Shown one piece after another: positions 12,601 through 23,891 of a stretch of 64,000 bases of DNA (position 1 is its first letter; every line of letters starts with the position of its first letter). Position numbers and translations under genes: made by a program. Below the pieces are notes generated by a model, which searched no databases, had not been told where the DNA came from, and saw only the letters and a program-made list of their open reading frames with translations. Location: NCBI GenBank assembly GCA_013399895.1, contig VXBA01002143.1:2246518-2310517 (forward strand), written 5' to 3'. This stretch comes from Serilophus lunatus. Lineage: Eukaryota; Chordata; Aves; Passeriformes; Eurylaimidae.

Positions 12601-15435
12601 AGGTTTCCTGCTGCTTCCTCCTCACTCTTTTGTGAGTTAAGGAATCATTGCAGATGCAGAAATCTTGATAGAATGGATGTGCTTTCATAGCTGAGTGAGT
12701 GACAGCTGACTGGCTTTCATTGCCCTTTGGTATGCTCCTAGGAGGTAGTTTAAGTGAAGAGATTTTATTTTGCTCTCTCTAAGGATATGAAATATGGACA
12801 TCTTTGCTTCTATGGTTCAGCTGAAGAACCATAACTGCTGAAGTAACTAGTAGTAACTAGTTAAGCATCAGAAACTTGATCACTTGAGATTGCCTACACA
12901 TAACCTCTGCTTGTAACAAGATAACATGAGGGAGGAGAAGGAAGAGCAGTGCAGGTATTTGCCTCTTTCTACCATAGACTTTTGTGCTAGCCCTATCACC
13001 CAGGCGATCTTTTCTCGCTCAACATCTCTTCAGAGCAAAATTTAACTGAGAAAAAAAGCAGCAAATTTTTTCAGCAGGTTTTTTTTTCCTTGTGGAGCAT
13101 TCCCTTAGATAACTACAGAGAGATGCATTCAAACAGAACATTAAAGTTAAATGAGGCGACACAAGGTTATATTTAAAAATAACAGAAAATGTTTCAAGTT
13201 CTCCTTTGATAGGAGTTGGGCAGCTGTACAACCTTACCAGGTCATCATTCGAATGAGATCCCCAACAAGAAACACAGCCTGATAATGTGCATTAAGACAG
13301 AAGATGGGAGCTGTATTCACAGGCATGAGGAACTGCAGGAAATAGCTGCTGCACAGAGATGCTTATTCAGAGAAGTTAGAACCCTCCCATCTTTCCTTGA
13401 ACTAGATGCACAGAATAAATATCTACAGCGAAGGACAGAAATTACCATTAAAGATATAATACCATTATAAGGTTACTGATAAACCCCCACCTTTCATACT
13501 TAGCTAATTTCTCATCAGCTTCTTTTTTCTTAAAAAATAAAAAAAAAGAATATAGTAGAACTTGGAGATAGGCAGTGAAAACGGTCTGGAGGCTTGGAAG
13601 GATTTTCAGATAAGGAGAAACTGAAAAAGATGAAGGAAGATATTGTGCAGAGAAGAGATGAATAAGAAGAAGTATGTAAAAAGTATATAAATTATAATAT
13701 TTAAAAAGGTTCTCAGTGCTGGGACAAAAGGATATCCTTTGAATCAAAATGCAATGTAGATTTGGAAGTGTTGAGAATTTTTTCTTATAGTACTCTATTA
13801 AACTGTGGAACCCACTCAGCTCATGGCCTTAGTGAAAAAGAAAAAAATGAAGAGAAAAAAAAGGAGGTATATTTGTGGATAGTAAGAATATTCACAGTTA
13901 CATTAGAGAAAATAAAAAATTTATAAGAAATATCAGCCCTTGAGATTCAGGGCATAAATCCGACCACTAACTGCTTGGGGTTATAAAGAAACTTCCCCAA
14001 TGGACATATTAGTTAGTTATTTCCCATTTAAAGTGTTTTACATCTATCCTTGATGCTAGCCACTGCCTGAGAGAAGGTGTTACAAGAGTTGGACAATTGG
14101 TTTGATTGGCTAGGAAGGTTGCTATACCCTTGAAAAACATTGCAGCTTTGTCTTTTCTTCCACACCATCTCCAGCTGTGCCTCTGAACTGCCCTACCTTG
14201 GCATGCAGCTGATGGCTGACAAGAAGACATGGTTTCTCCTCTACTTTCTGGGTATTCTGATGTGTGGGTAATCCAGTGCTGGCATAGCTCTGTTGTGAAC
14301 ATGAGAAACCGGCACAGCAGGAGACCAGGCTCCCCACTGCCACCCTGGTTGCAGCACGCTGGTACCAAACAGCCCTGGCAGAAACCTGGCTGTTGTTGCA
14401 AGAGCAGTCCCACTGCTTTGACCCCAAGGAGAACCTATAGCTCCCCAGTGGTACCCATTTTCAGCTCCTTTGCTGTACCTTTGGCATTGCTTGTTTTCTT
14501 CATGCAGCACTGGGACTTCTCTGGTCCTCAACAATGTGACAGCATTCATGCTACAGCAAGCAAGCAAGAGATGCAGGCTGGTGAGAGAAAGCAAGGCAGA
14601 ATATCCATTTTGCTGTCCCTTCTCTCTGCCTGCTTAAATTTGTTCTTTGTCTAATTTCTTCTGCCAGGCAATTTGAGATAATTAGTGTATCTTTTCTGCT
14701 ATTTTTCATCTACCCCAACCTTTCTCATACTCTTTTTCAAATGGTGCCCCTTCTCATTTACCTCATTTCTCTTCCTGTAATACCTTGAATGGAGAAAGCT
14801 CTGTTGCTCCGAGGAAGGGAAGTGCAAACTGGTCATAACCACTCTGTCAATGTTCACTGCCCTGTGCTGCAGAACCTGAGCTGCTGTCAGCAATTAAAGC
14901 TCCCTAGCAGTTCTCTTGCTAGGGTGATCACCTGGGAGAAGTAATTGCAACTTCTCACTCTGGAACAAAGGTGCTATGTTGCCTCTGACCTCAGGGACAG
15001 CTGTGACTGGTATACTAACAAACGTCAGTCTATAACAATAAAGTCTTCATGTGAATGGCTCAGTGCGTCTTTTGCTATGGGTCAGCTGCAACTGCTCTGG
15101 AAATATTCTCACCCTCTCTTTGCACTGATTCAGAGACTGACGTGCATTAGCTGCATTGCTGCACAGGACACTGAATTGCCATCCATGTGCCCTTAGCAGC
15201 TGAAGTGATGCAACTAGGAGAAGTGATAAATAAAGTATGCTGTTCCTTCCTATAAGCAGAAACACTGGAAGAGGTAAAAGAGGAGAGATTCTTGGGAGGT
15301 AGAAAATAGGAAATTCTTTCCCTACAGGTAAATTCTCTTACATTTCTTTAATTGCCTGATTTCGCAGCCTTGTGGGAGAACTGTTTGGCTACATACACAT
15401 ACTCGTGCACACACCCTTCCACAGAAGAGAGGAAT
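6637..15435. other. Single-copy noncoding stretch, no supported gene
   Basis: No recognisable gene or repeat body. Two minus-strand segments, 7513-7576 and 13238-13348, are open and flanked by acceptable splice sites, but their phases do not combine into one model. It also contains a near-perfect 10-base tandem (AGTAACTAGT) at 12842-12861 and an A19 run with a purine tail at 11843-11886. Confidence 0.5.
11843..11886. repeat. A19 run with GAA-rich purine tail
   Basis: A homopolymer of 19 A is followed by about 25 bases of GAAGAAGAGG-type purines. No retroposed body is recognisable upstream. Confidence 0.85.
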
Positions 15436-15684
15436 GGCTTTAAATTGAAAGAGTAGTTTTAGAATGGAAATTTGGAGGAAGTTCTTTACTGTGAGGGTGG
15501 TGAGGCACTGGAACAGGTTGCTCAGAGTAGCTGTGGATGCCCTGTCCCTTGAAGCATTTGAGGCTGGGTTGGATGGGACTTTAAGCAATCTAATCTAGTG
15601 GAAGGTATCCCTGTCCATGGCATGGGATTGGAATTGGATGACCTTTAATGTTACTTCCAATCCAAATCACTCTATGATCCTATG
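15436..15684 (+). mobile_element. CR1 LINE, 5'-truncated, young bird type
   Basis: The sequence follows the 3' untranslated end of chicken-type CR1 closely. It opens with the TTAAATTGAAAGAG stretch, continues through the GTGAGGGTGGTGAGGCACTG and AACAGGTTGCTCAGAG segments, and ends with the terminal octamer repeats (CTCTATGATCCTATG). Only about 250 bases are present, typical of the severe 5' truncation of CR1 insertions, and no coding sequence remains. CR1 moves by target-primed reverse transcription; this copy is a dead passenger. It is the best-preserved plus-strand CR1 in the window. Confidence 0.93.
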
Positions 15685-17037
15685 TTGCTACAGGAGGCTG
15701 GTGGATTACTCTGGTGAGTTAATTTACTCTTCAGATCTTTTTACTATGAAACTCTTAGTTCTCAACTTATTTCTTTTTACTGCTGGGAAGTGCTGGAAAG
15801 ATGTACAGGCCTGGCAACCCCCACCATAATCATCTCCACACCAGATTCTGCTTTGGTCTTCCTATACAACTTTTGTGGTGAGGGTGGAAAAGAAGTGGGG
15901 GGAAGTATTTTTAGTTTTAAGCAATGCATTAATTCCCTGGTTCACTTCTCAGGTTGGCCTGATCTCCTGGCTTTGCACATTCATTTGCGCATTCATTCCT
16001 CTTGCTGAAGCCTTCTTGACCTTGAATGTAACGCAGCATGTTACAGCCTCACTCAGATAAACACCTAGGTGTAGGCTGAGTAGCTATGCATTTCAGCAAA
16101 TCAAGACTGGCCCCTAGATTTCCCCACGGCTTTTACCCTTCATGACCAACAGCAGACAGACTAGATTCAACACTGTCTGTCTCTGTGTGGGCAGCTGAAC
16201 ACCTTCCACCATGCCTGACTGTGTCCTCGCAGAAGAGGACTCAGGGAGTTCCTGTTTTCTTGCCTTTTCTCGTCTCCTTAGCCAAACCTGTGTCTGAACA
16301 CCTTGCAAATGTTACTGTGTCCTTTCTACTTCTGATGAAGTAGTTTATTGGCATTATTGCTCTCTCTTAGAACCAGGTGAACTGATGGTGCCCAAGCCAT
16401 TCATAAAAACTGTGCCAGGTTTGAAAATAAATCCCAGCTCTCCAGCTTTTCTGCAGTGTTTTGAGAGTAAGACTGGATTAGCCTTAGAATTTCTCATTGC
16501 CTACTGTGCTCTCTTGCATATATAAACTTAAGTTCTCTGTTTAGCTCTTTACACTCTATTTGCCCTCTTTCATACCAATTTTCTGTTGGCATCACTGTGG
16601 TGGAAGATATTGTTTAAATGACATCCCTTTGAACTGAACAAGCTATTGCACTCTTTCACTCCAGCTCTTTCAGTGTTTACTTAGATTTAGTTTTGGTTTT
16701 GAAGTCCATGAACAGGGCTGGGGCTGTTTTACAAAGGTGTGAATCCTTTCTGAGGACTGTTTGCCTGGAAGTCAGGTTTACATGATAAATTAGAATGAGC
16801 CTGAGCTCTTCAGTTTGATTCCATTTTTGAGGGATCCCTCATAAATAACGTGTCTGGAAGATGGGGCTATTATTCATTGTACTACAGGGGGAGGAGTATA
16901 GTGCGAAGATATGATCTGAATGGGAACTTCCTCACTCTGTCAGGATGCTCAGTCTCAGTTCTGCCCTTAGCTATTATCAGAATAACCTAGTACCAAGCCA
17001 CAGCCCTGTCCCACATTTTACTTTTCTCATACTGCAG

Positions 17038-17424
17038 AAGAGTTCACCTCAGTATAAAGAAGGAAGCCTGAACACAGTGCAAAGGAGCAAGCTCCCAAAC
17101 AGGGCAGAAGAAATCAGCTTTGGCAGAATGCCTTTGTTTGGCAATGATCAAAACAAGCATATGGAAAAGGAAGCGAATGAGGAATGCTCTGTCTGGAAGG
17201 ATCAGTGCACAGTGTGGAGTCTGCAAGATGGGCTTTTAGACAAGAGTTTACTGCTGTTTGACATGCCCTGTGGAAACTTGAATGCTCCTACATTTCTGAA
17301 CTTTCCTCTAGACAGCATTTATCAAGAGGACACCACAGGGAGCATCCCCTTTCCAACCCTTCTTTCCACTCCCATTTTCTTGCTCCCTGATTTATACTCA
17401 GCCAAGCAGAATCTGCAGTGGCTG
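17038..17424 (+). CDS. Candidate coding exon, unrecognised protein
   Basis: This is the part of the longest open frame in the window (16945-17493, 182 codons) that is bounded by plausible splice sites. The acceptor is a T-rich tract ending in CATACTGCAG just before 17038 and the donor is GGCTG|GTAAAT at 17424. The segment is 129 whole codons, so entry and exit are both phase 0. The translation is of mixed composition with no repeat bias and shows no signal peptide, membrane span or domain that I recognise. No partner exon was found on the plus strand, and the segment has only one CpG. A frame this long is only mildly unlikely by chance in 64 kb scanned on both strands, so it may be noncoding. 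Confidence 0.15.
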
Positions 17425-19736
17425 GTAAATTTAGTTGCTTTGTTTTGTCCCCCCCACCCCTGGCTCCCATCTTTGCCGGCTGTCTCTGCTTAGCAGTAGT
17501 TGTTTTACCCTGTGGGTTTGTATTGACTGACCTCCAGACTCTGTTTATGCGTATTTTGGTGTGGGAGCTACCTGCAAGCCCTTTGCTGTGAGTAGTCAAT
17601 ATTCATGATTCAATATTCAGGTGGCATGATTGGTCAATGAGGTGACAGAGCTGTGCCTTTGTTCCCTGATTAGATGACTGAACCTTTGTTAATTACTGCT
17701 GCCAGAAATGAAGTCTGTTGTGTGATTAAGTGGTTCTAAGCTACAGGCCTGAGATTTACTCCCTATGAACTCTTGTTCTGACTGCAAACTCTTGGGACTT
17801 TGCAAGTGTGAGGACCCTTTAAAGCATGCATAAACAGAATATAAAAATGGCCAGAGTCATATTCTATTTCTATCCTATTAAAAACGGTTGACCTGCATGA
17901 TTTTGCTATACAGTTGGCTTTAGTAATGAGAGCCTGCCCCTGCAGAACACAAACCCTTTTGGCACAGGTCCTCCTAGATGTCTACAACAAAGCGACATCA
18001 CACACCACAACAAGTAACTGACTGGCTAAAATCCCTGTACCAATGCAATAGCAGCACATAATCTTGTGCTGACAAGCATATTGAGTGAGCTGGGAAGAAA
18101 ACAGCATCTCAGCTCCGAGGCCATGTGCCCTGTTGTGTCAGCGCCTGTACGTTTTTGATCTGGCTTGAGTGTGGGCAAAAATGTACCTGTCTGTTGAATT
18201 AGCGAAACTAGAAGCTACAGATGTTATTTTTTTAATGTTGGCTTGATGCCACATAGTGAGGACAGATGGTACCTTATACCATATACAGTCCTTTGGAGCA
18301 AATTTAAAGCATCAAAATGTTCTGCAAAAATTTTAAACCAGATGAATAAATTAATACCGAGTTAGTCCTTTGTGTCATGTAGGCATAGCATTTTTCAATC
18401 CATTGGTAACTAATGGATGCTCAAAGCCTCAGTATCATAACAGAGAGTAAATGGAAACTTAATTATTTAGATGAGATATAATTATCAGTCATGCCAATTG
18501 TATCTACTTTCTCTACTATGTAAGAAAGCATGTACAGGCATGCTGTTCCTACTAACCAAAAAATACCCCAAATCCAGCCATTACACTAGACCCAATGGAA
18601 CAAGAAGCAATGATTCTAGTATTTATTTTTGCTTTTGTGAAATTCAATAATTCTCATACCTGTGTATCAGAATATACCTCTGGGAAAAAGAAATTTTCAT
18701 CTAGCCTGTGGAAAACTTGAGCAATGGGGGTTTACAAATTCCTTGGAAATGCAGACAGAGAGAGAGCTATTTTTATGTAGCTCCCCTGCTCAATCTTTCT
18801 ACTGATCTAATGGAAAAAGGCCAGAGTTAAGATTCAGAGCCACTGTATATACAAGATCTGCCTTAATTTGAACATTCTGTTGAAAACAATGTGATCTTAA
18901 GATGATGCATAATGGAAATTCTTCATAGACTGGTGCAGTGCCTTAGCATTAGTCATTGCAGTAGGACTGGGTGGAGCATGTTAGAAGTCTTCACTGTGAT
19001 GGATGCATGGCATGCATTAGAATGAGAATGATTACAATGGACCAAGCAGAAAACACAGGAGTTAAAAGTTTCTGTGATGGACTGTATGAAACACATCAGA
19101 ATTTGAGTCACTGTGAGTCATAAAAGGCGTAAGGACCTGAATGTTCCTCATCCCCGAATGGGCACTTTGAAAAGGATGAATGACTTGGCTGGCTGTTATA
19201 TCAATTACTTGCAGTGCAATGGAAAGCGTCATGGATGGAATAAACGATGAGTCAGGATTCCTCAGTTTGGATGCTAGCTCTGCTGCTGATTCATTTTGTA
19301 CCCCTGAATGATAAACTCCCCTCTCAATTACCCATCATATACATGACAGTGTATTTACCCCACCTTATAAAGTACTGAGACCCGTTTCTGCCACAACTCT
19401 CATGTATGCCTGATGTTATGCATTGGAAATGGTCCCAATGCCTTTATGAATAAGCCTTTGGAGGGTGGAAGCTATAAAATATGCAGATGAAAGGTGCCAA
19501 ATATAGTCATATACCATCAGATTTGTGCGATTCTTATTTTGGCTGTTTCATGATGTTTCTCATTTTCAGCAATTGTTTATTTTTTTGAAAAGTCCATGTA
19601 AAACTGAGCTGACATTAAGGAACTCATTCTTTTCCTGTCTGATGGATTTTAGGTTGGGTCTTAAAGACGAAAGCTCCATTTCATGACTTTATCCACCTAT
19701 CTACAGTATGTTCCTGAGCTAGTTAAAATTAAACTT

Positions 19737-19764
19737 AGCTATCAAAATGCTAAGCTTGATAGCT
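19737..19764. other. 9-bp perfect inverted repeat
   Basis: AGCTATCAA at 19737-19745 and its exact complement TTGATAGCT at 19756-19764 flank a 10-base loop. There is no poly-U tail or coding neighbour, so no function is inferred. Confidence 0.6.
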
Positions 19765-22700
19765 CATTTATCTTTCTGTCTCCCAACTCTACATTACAAT
19801 ACAGCAGTGATTGATCTTGCGTCTTCAAGGTACTATATAGTATAAAAACTAAGAGAAGATTAATTAAAAGCCGTCGCATCCAGACAGGTTTTTAAATAAG
19901 TTTTAGATTCAGACAATATATCAGCTGAAGCAGAAAGATTCTGAGATCATAAGCCTGTAACTTCAAGTAAGTTTTGCTTTCCTTCGGGACACAGAAAACC
20001 TCATCTCACCACAGACTAACATCAAATTCTGATTTGGTCAGGCAGGTCTGTGTCAGGAGGCAGGAGGCTGTCACAGTCATGGGCTGTCCAGCAGTGGTGA
20101 ACGTGAGGTCCTTGAGGACTTCTGCAGGCTCAGGGGAGAATGTCAGACTCATGGCTGGATGTTGAGTTGGAGACAGTACCAAGGCAATTTTTTGAAGTAG
20201 TTTCCAGTTCCTCCAGGCATGGAGAAACTTGCCTGGGTCGCACATATAAATGACTTCAATTGAGCCCCAAATCAGTGACAGCTGCATTTGAATTGTCAGT
20301 GTCTGACTGTGGGATCTGCAGAACAGCATTAAACACTCTAGTTTTATGCTATTTTTGGCTAAAGAAAGACACATAATTGCTGGACAGTGTCAGGTTTCTG
20401 GCACCACTGCTCGTCCAAAGAGTTGTTGAGCTATGTAGGGTCCTCAGGAACCCTCAGCACTTGCACTTCTCATGTGTTAAAGTTAGAGAGCATCCCAAAC
20501 CTGATGGGGCTTAATAGGGGCTGAATCCTTTAGAAAGACCCTTACTGTGTCACTCACTGGATGCTGAACTCCTGAAAATCTGGTCTTTAGACCACTGGGT
20601 GTTTAATGACGTAAACTTCACTCTTGCCTACCTTTAGTATTTGATAGCAAACTCATCTTGAGAATGACAAAATGGCAAAGCTCTTAAATTTTCATGAGTT
20701 TGTTTAAAGAGTGATATTTAATCCACCTGACAGCTAAAATGTACTAGTGGGATGTGGGATGTCTGCCATGAGAGTCTTCAAGAACTCCCCATTTTGCTTG
20801 TATGGTGACAAAATGCTGATTCAGGAATTTTGCCTTGGGGGAGGACAAAGGAGGGGAGAGCAAAATGAATACAAGGTGATGGCAGCGATTCTGCTTTACA
20901 GTGGATCAGCAAAATTCCCTGCAGAATCACTTGGACACAGCTGTGTCCCCTGTTACACGTTGGTGTAACTCTTGGCAGAACAGGGCTCTTTAGCTCTAAT
21001 TTAAAGCATTCCATTCACTATCAGGTATTAAAAAAATATTTTTATTCTCTTTCTCTCTCACTCACTCTTTATTTTCTTTCCATTTCAGTTAATTTCAATA
21101 AGTAGACAATTTCTGTTCTGTTTGGTCTAGTCCCTGACACCAGTAATTTACTGTTTTTATGAAATAAGAGAACTCTCTTGAATTTACATTAGTTACATGT
21201 TTATGTCTTTAAATGCTGGTTGTCCAGGATNGACACATAGCAAAGACACATCTCCTTACACATTTTCAGAATCTGACTGTACATGTTTTTTATCAATCCC
21301 AAATACATTTAATTTCTCTTAAATGAGCTGATTGTACCATGTACTTTCTCTTGAAGAAAATCCTGCTGCTAGAAATATGGCCATCAAAGAGGTAATCCCT
21401 AGGAATATGGCAAACTTCTGATGCCTTATTTTAAGCTGTTGCATGCATCAGATGTACACACATTTTAAATCAGATGTTTCCCAGTCCACGCTCCCCTTAG
21501 GACAGAGAAAAGCAGAGGCTGGTGAGAAAGATAAAACAGCTATTGAAAAAAATGAGGTGAAAAGGCAATTGGGAAAAAGCAAGAGTGAAAAGCAAATAGA
21601 GTGAGTGTGAAACATGGGCCAGAAATGGGGAGAGAGAAAATAAAAAGCAAAAATAGACAATGCATCAATAGACTATAAACAATGTATCTGCAGAAAGTTA
21701 GTGATGTTTAGCACCCTAACGTAAGAACATGTGCATTATTACTTGCTCAAGGATATGTTTGTTCTCCTCCTATAGCATGAGGAGGCAGGATCTCAGTCTG
21801 AGAACAATCTGAGTGTCTCCTGACTTCTCTGCTGAGCTTCATTTGGGATTTACTAATTGTGCAATTCTTACAGCCTTTTCATTTCTTGACCTGTGCCTAT
21901 CTGTGGTTGGTGTGGTTTGGTCTTTGGTATGGCTGATCTTCTGTCCAGCATAGTCTCCTGGACAGTTTGGGTGATTAGTGCTGAAGTAGTGGAAATGCAG
22001 TAGAAGGACATGAGACTGGAACTTCACATACTTGACACTTGCCACATGCTTCACACAGAGTGTAGTTGCTTTGTCATTGGTTTGGGTCCCATCTTTCACT
22101 CTTCTGTGCCTATCTGCTTCTTCCTGCTATAGGAGATTGAAAAAACTTGATGCTGTAAAAAGAATCTCCCCCCAGACTATTTGGGATATACTTCTACTCT
22201 TCACTTTTCTTACCAGTTTTCAGCCCTTCTACCTGGTCACTTCTTTCACTTCCTCCTTCTGCCTTTGCTCTACCTTCTGCACTTCCAAATGACGGTAGCC
22301 ATGAATAAGTTTTTCCAGGGAAAAAACTGGAGACACATAGTTGCAAATGGGGGGCTGGATTGGTTTAGTTCTTGCTTGCTGCATTCACCAGATGCCTTGG
22401 AAATTTCTTCTTTCCCTCCCAGGCTCCTGGGTGTCTGGTTGGCTTTGACCCTGGCCCTCCAGGTGCAGCTCCACTGAGGTATGAGTGTGGTTCCCAGAAG
22501 AGGTTGATGCTCTTCTTCCAGCAGGCCAGATGGAGTTGCTATGGACTGACACAAAGGACGTCCTATTAAGGCAGCTGGCAACAGCTCTATCTGCTGAGTT
22601 AGTATGGTTGCTGAAATGACCGGAGAGTCTCAAGCCCTGGATCTGCACTGAGCTGTGATGACTGAAGTCTTCCTTTACAAATTACATATCTTGCATCTGC

Positions 22701-23624
22701 TGCAAAGAAGTCACCAGTCTGTGACTCTGAGAACCCAAAAGAAATCGCAACTCCCAAAGGGAAGTGCAGCTAAAGGTTCAGAGCTGCTCCTTGTGTAGAG
22801 GGCATTATAACTATAAAAAGGATTCTTAAGTGTTTTTCCAGACAGCTAAGCCATAAACTATTACAATTTTGGTGGTCATACACCAAACACACGCACACAG
22901 AGGTAGTGGCAGGCAGGCAGGCATCTGCATTATTTACTGGCTGAAGGATCAGTTAGGAAGTTTTGGACCTGGGGTCTCAAGAACTGTGACAAGTCCACAT
23001 GACTGTTGATACAGAGGATATTAAGAAATGGGGGTGTAGCATCTTAGGCATGCACACATCAACGCAATCATCCATCTGCAAAGAAGCAACTGCTCCTTGT
23101 TAAAAACTTCGCAGCTGAATTTGACCTTCTGTCCCAGTGCCCAGTAGGAATGAAGGACCATGTGGCCTGTGCTCCAGGACTACATGCCACATGAGTTTTC
23201 ATTAAAATGCTAACAACAGGTTCTTCTATTAAAGCCTTACTTGTTTCCCCCAATAACTTTAGTTGTGGCTCCTCAAAAGGCATAAAAAGATGGAATTTTA
23301 CAGAGAGTGGGGAAGTGGAGAAATGGCTGTGAGTGATATACCGTAACATGCTGCAGTAAAAGACATCTGTGCTACCTCTAAAACCTTGGGGAATGGGAAG
23401 AACATGCCTCCTCACTGGTTCATTTATTCTACTCTCCATCATGGCTAAACTTGTTTCTCCAACCTACAGCAATTCCTTTCATGCTGCTCTGTGTAGGTCT
23501 GTGTTGCTGCATGTTGTAGACATAGCTATGGTATTAGTCTCTCATTTGTGTATAACGCTGAATGTGGAAGTGATTCGGCTCCTCCAAAAACCAAGAGCAG
23601 AGAGAACTGAGCAATACTGTAAGC

Positions 23625-23639
23625 AATAAATACTTTATT
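23625..23639. terminator. Opposed AATAAA poly(A) signals
   Basis: AATAAA on the plus strand (23625-23630) and AATAAA on the minus strand (plus-strand TTTATT, 23634-23639) are three bases apart in a near-palindrome. A further minus-strand AATAAA lies at 23690-23695. GT-rich sequence follows on both sides, as poly(A) sites usually have. This would suit a convergent transcript end, but no gene on either side is established. Confidence 0.3.
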
Positions 23640-23740
23640 AGGTATTTTTCATCTACAAAACTGACAATGTGTTAGAAAGCCAGTAAGCTTTTATTTAGGT
23701 CTACTGTGTAGGACAGAAAGGAGACAGAGAGATGAAGTAC

Positions 23741-23891
23741 CTTCTGCAAGGCTGGATCTCATCTCCATGACAAGAGCTGCTTGTTTAACCCAGTTCCTCC
23801 TTCTCTCATTTGAGGCCATCATCCAGACTACACTTGCTCCTAATGACATGCGGAAAATAGTAAGATGACTGTCTCTTGTCATCAAATGCAT
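23741..23891 (-). CDS. Candidate minus-strand exon, unrecognised
   Basis: A strong acceptor (AACTTCTGTTTCAG) precedes an ATG at 23891, and a donor (GCAGAAG|GTACTT) follows at 23741. The segment is 50 codons plus one base with no stop, entering in phase 0 and leaving in phase 1. If the donor is not used, the frame runs 16 more codons to a TAA at 23691-23693 that lies inside an AATAAA signal, so it could also be a short terminal exon. An upstream minus-strand segment at 26453-26579 leaves in phase 0 with a very strong donor (CAGCAG|GTATGT), which would fit, but its own acceptor (GGAG) is poor. No domain is recognised. A long noncoding RNA exon is an equal alternative. Confidence 0.15.
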
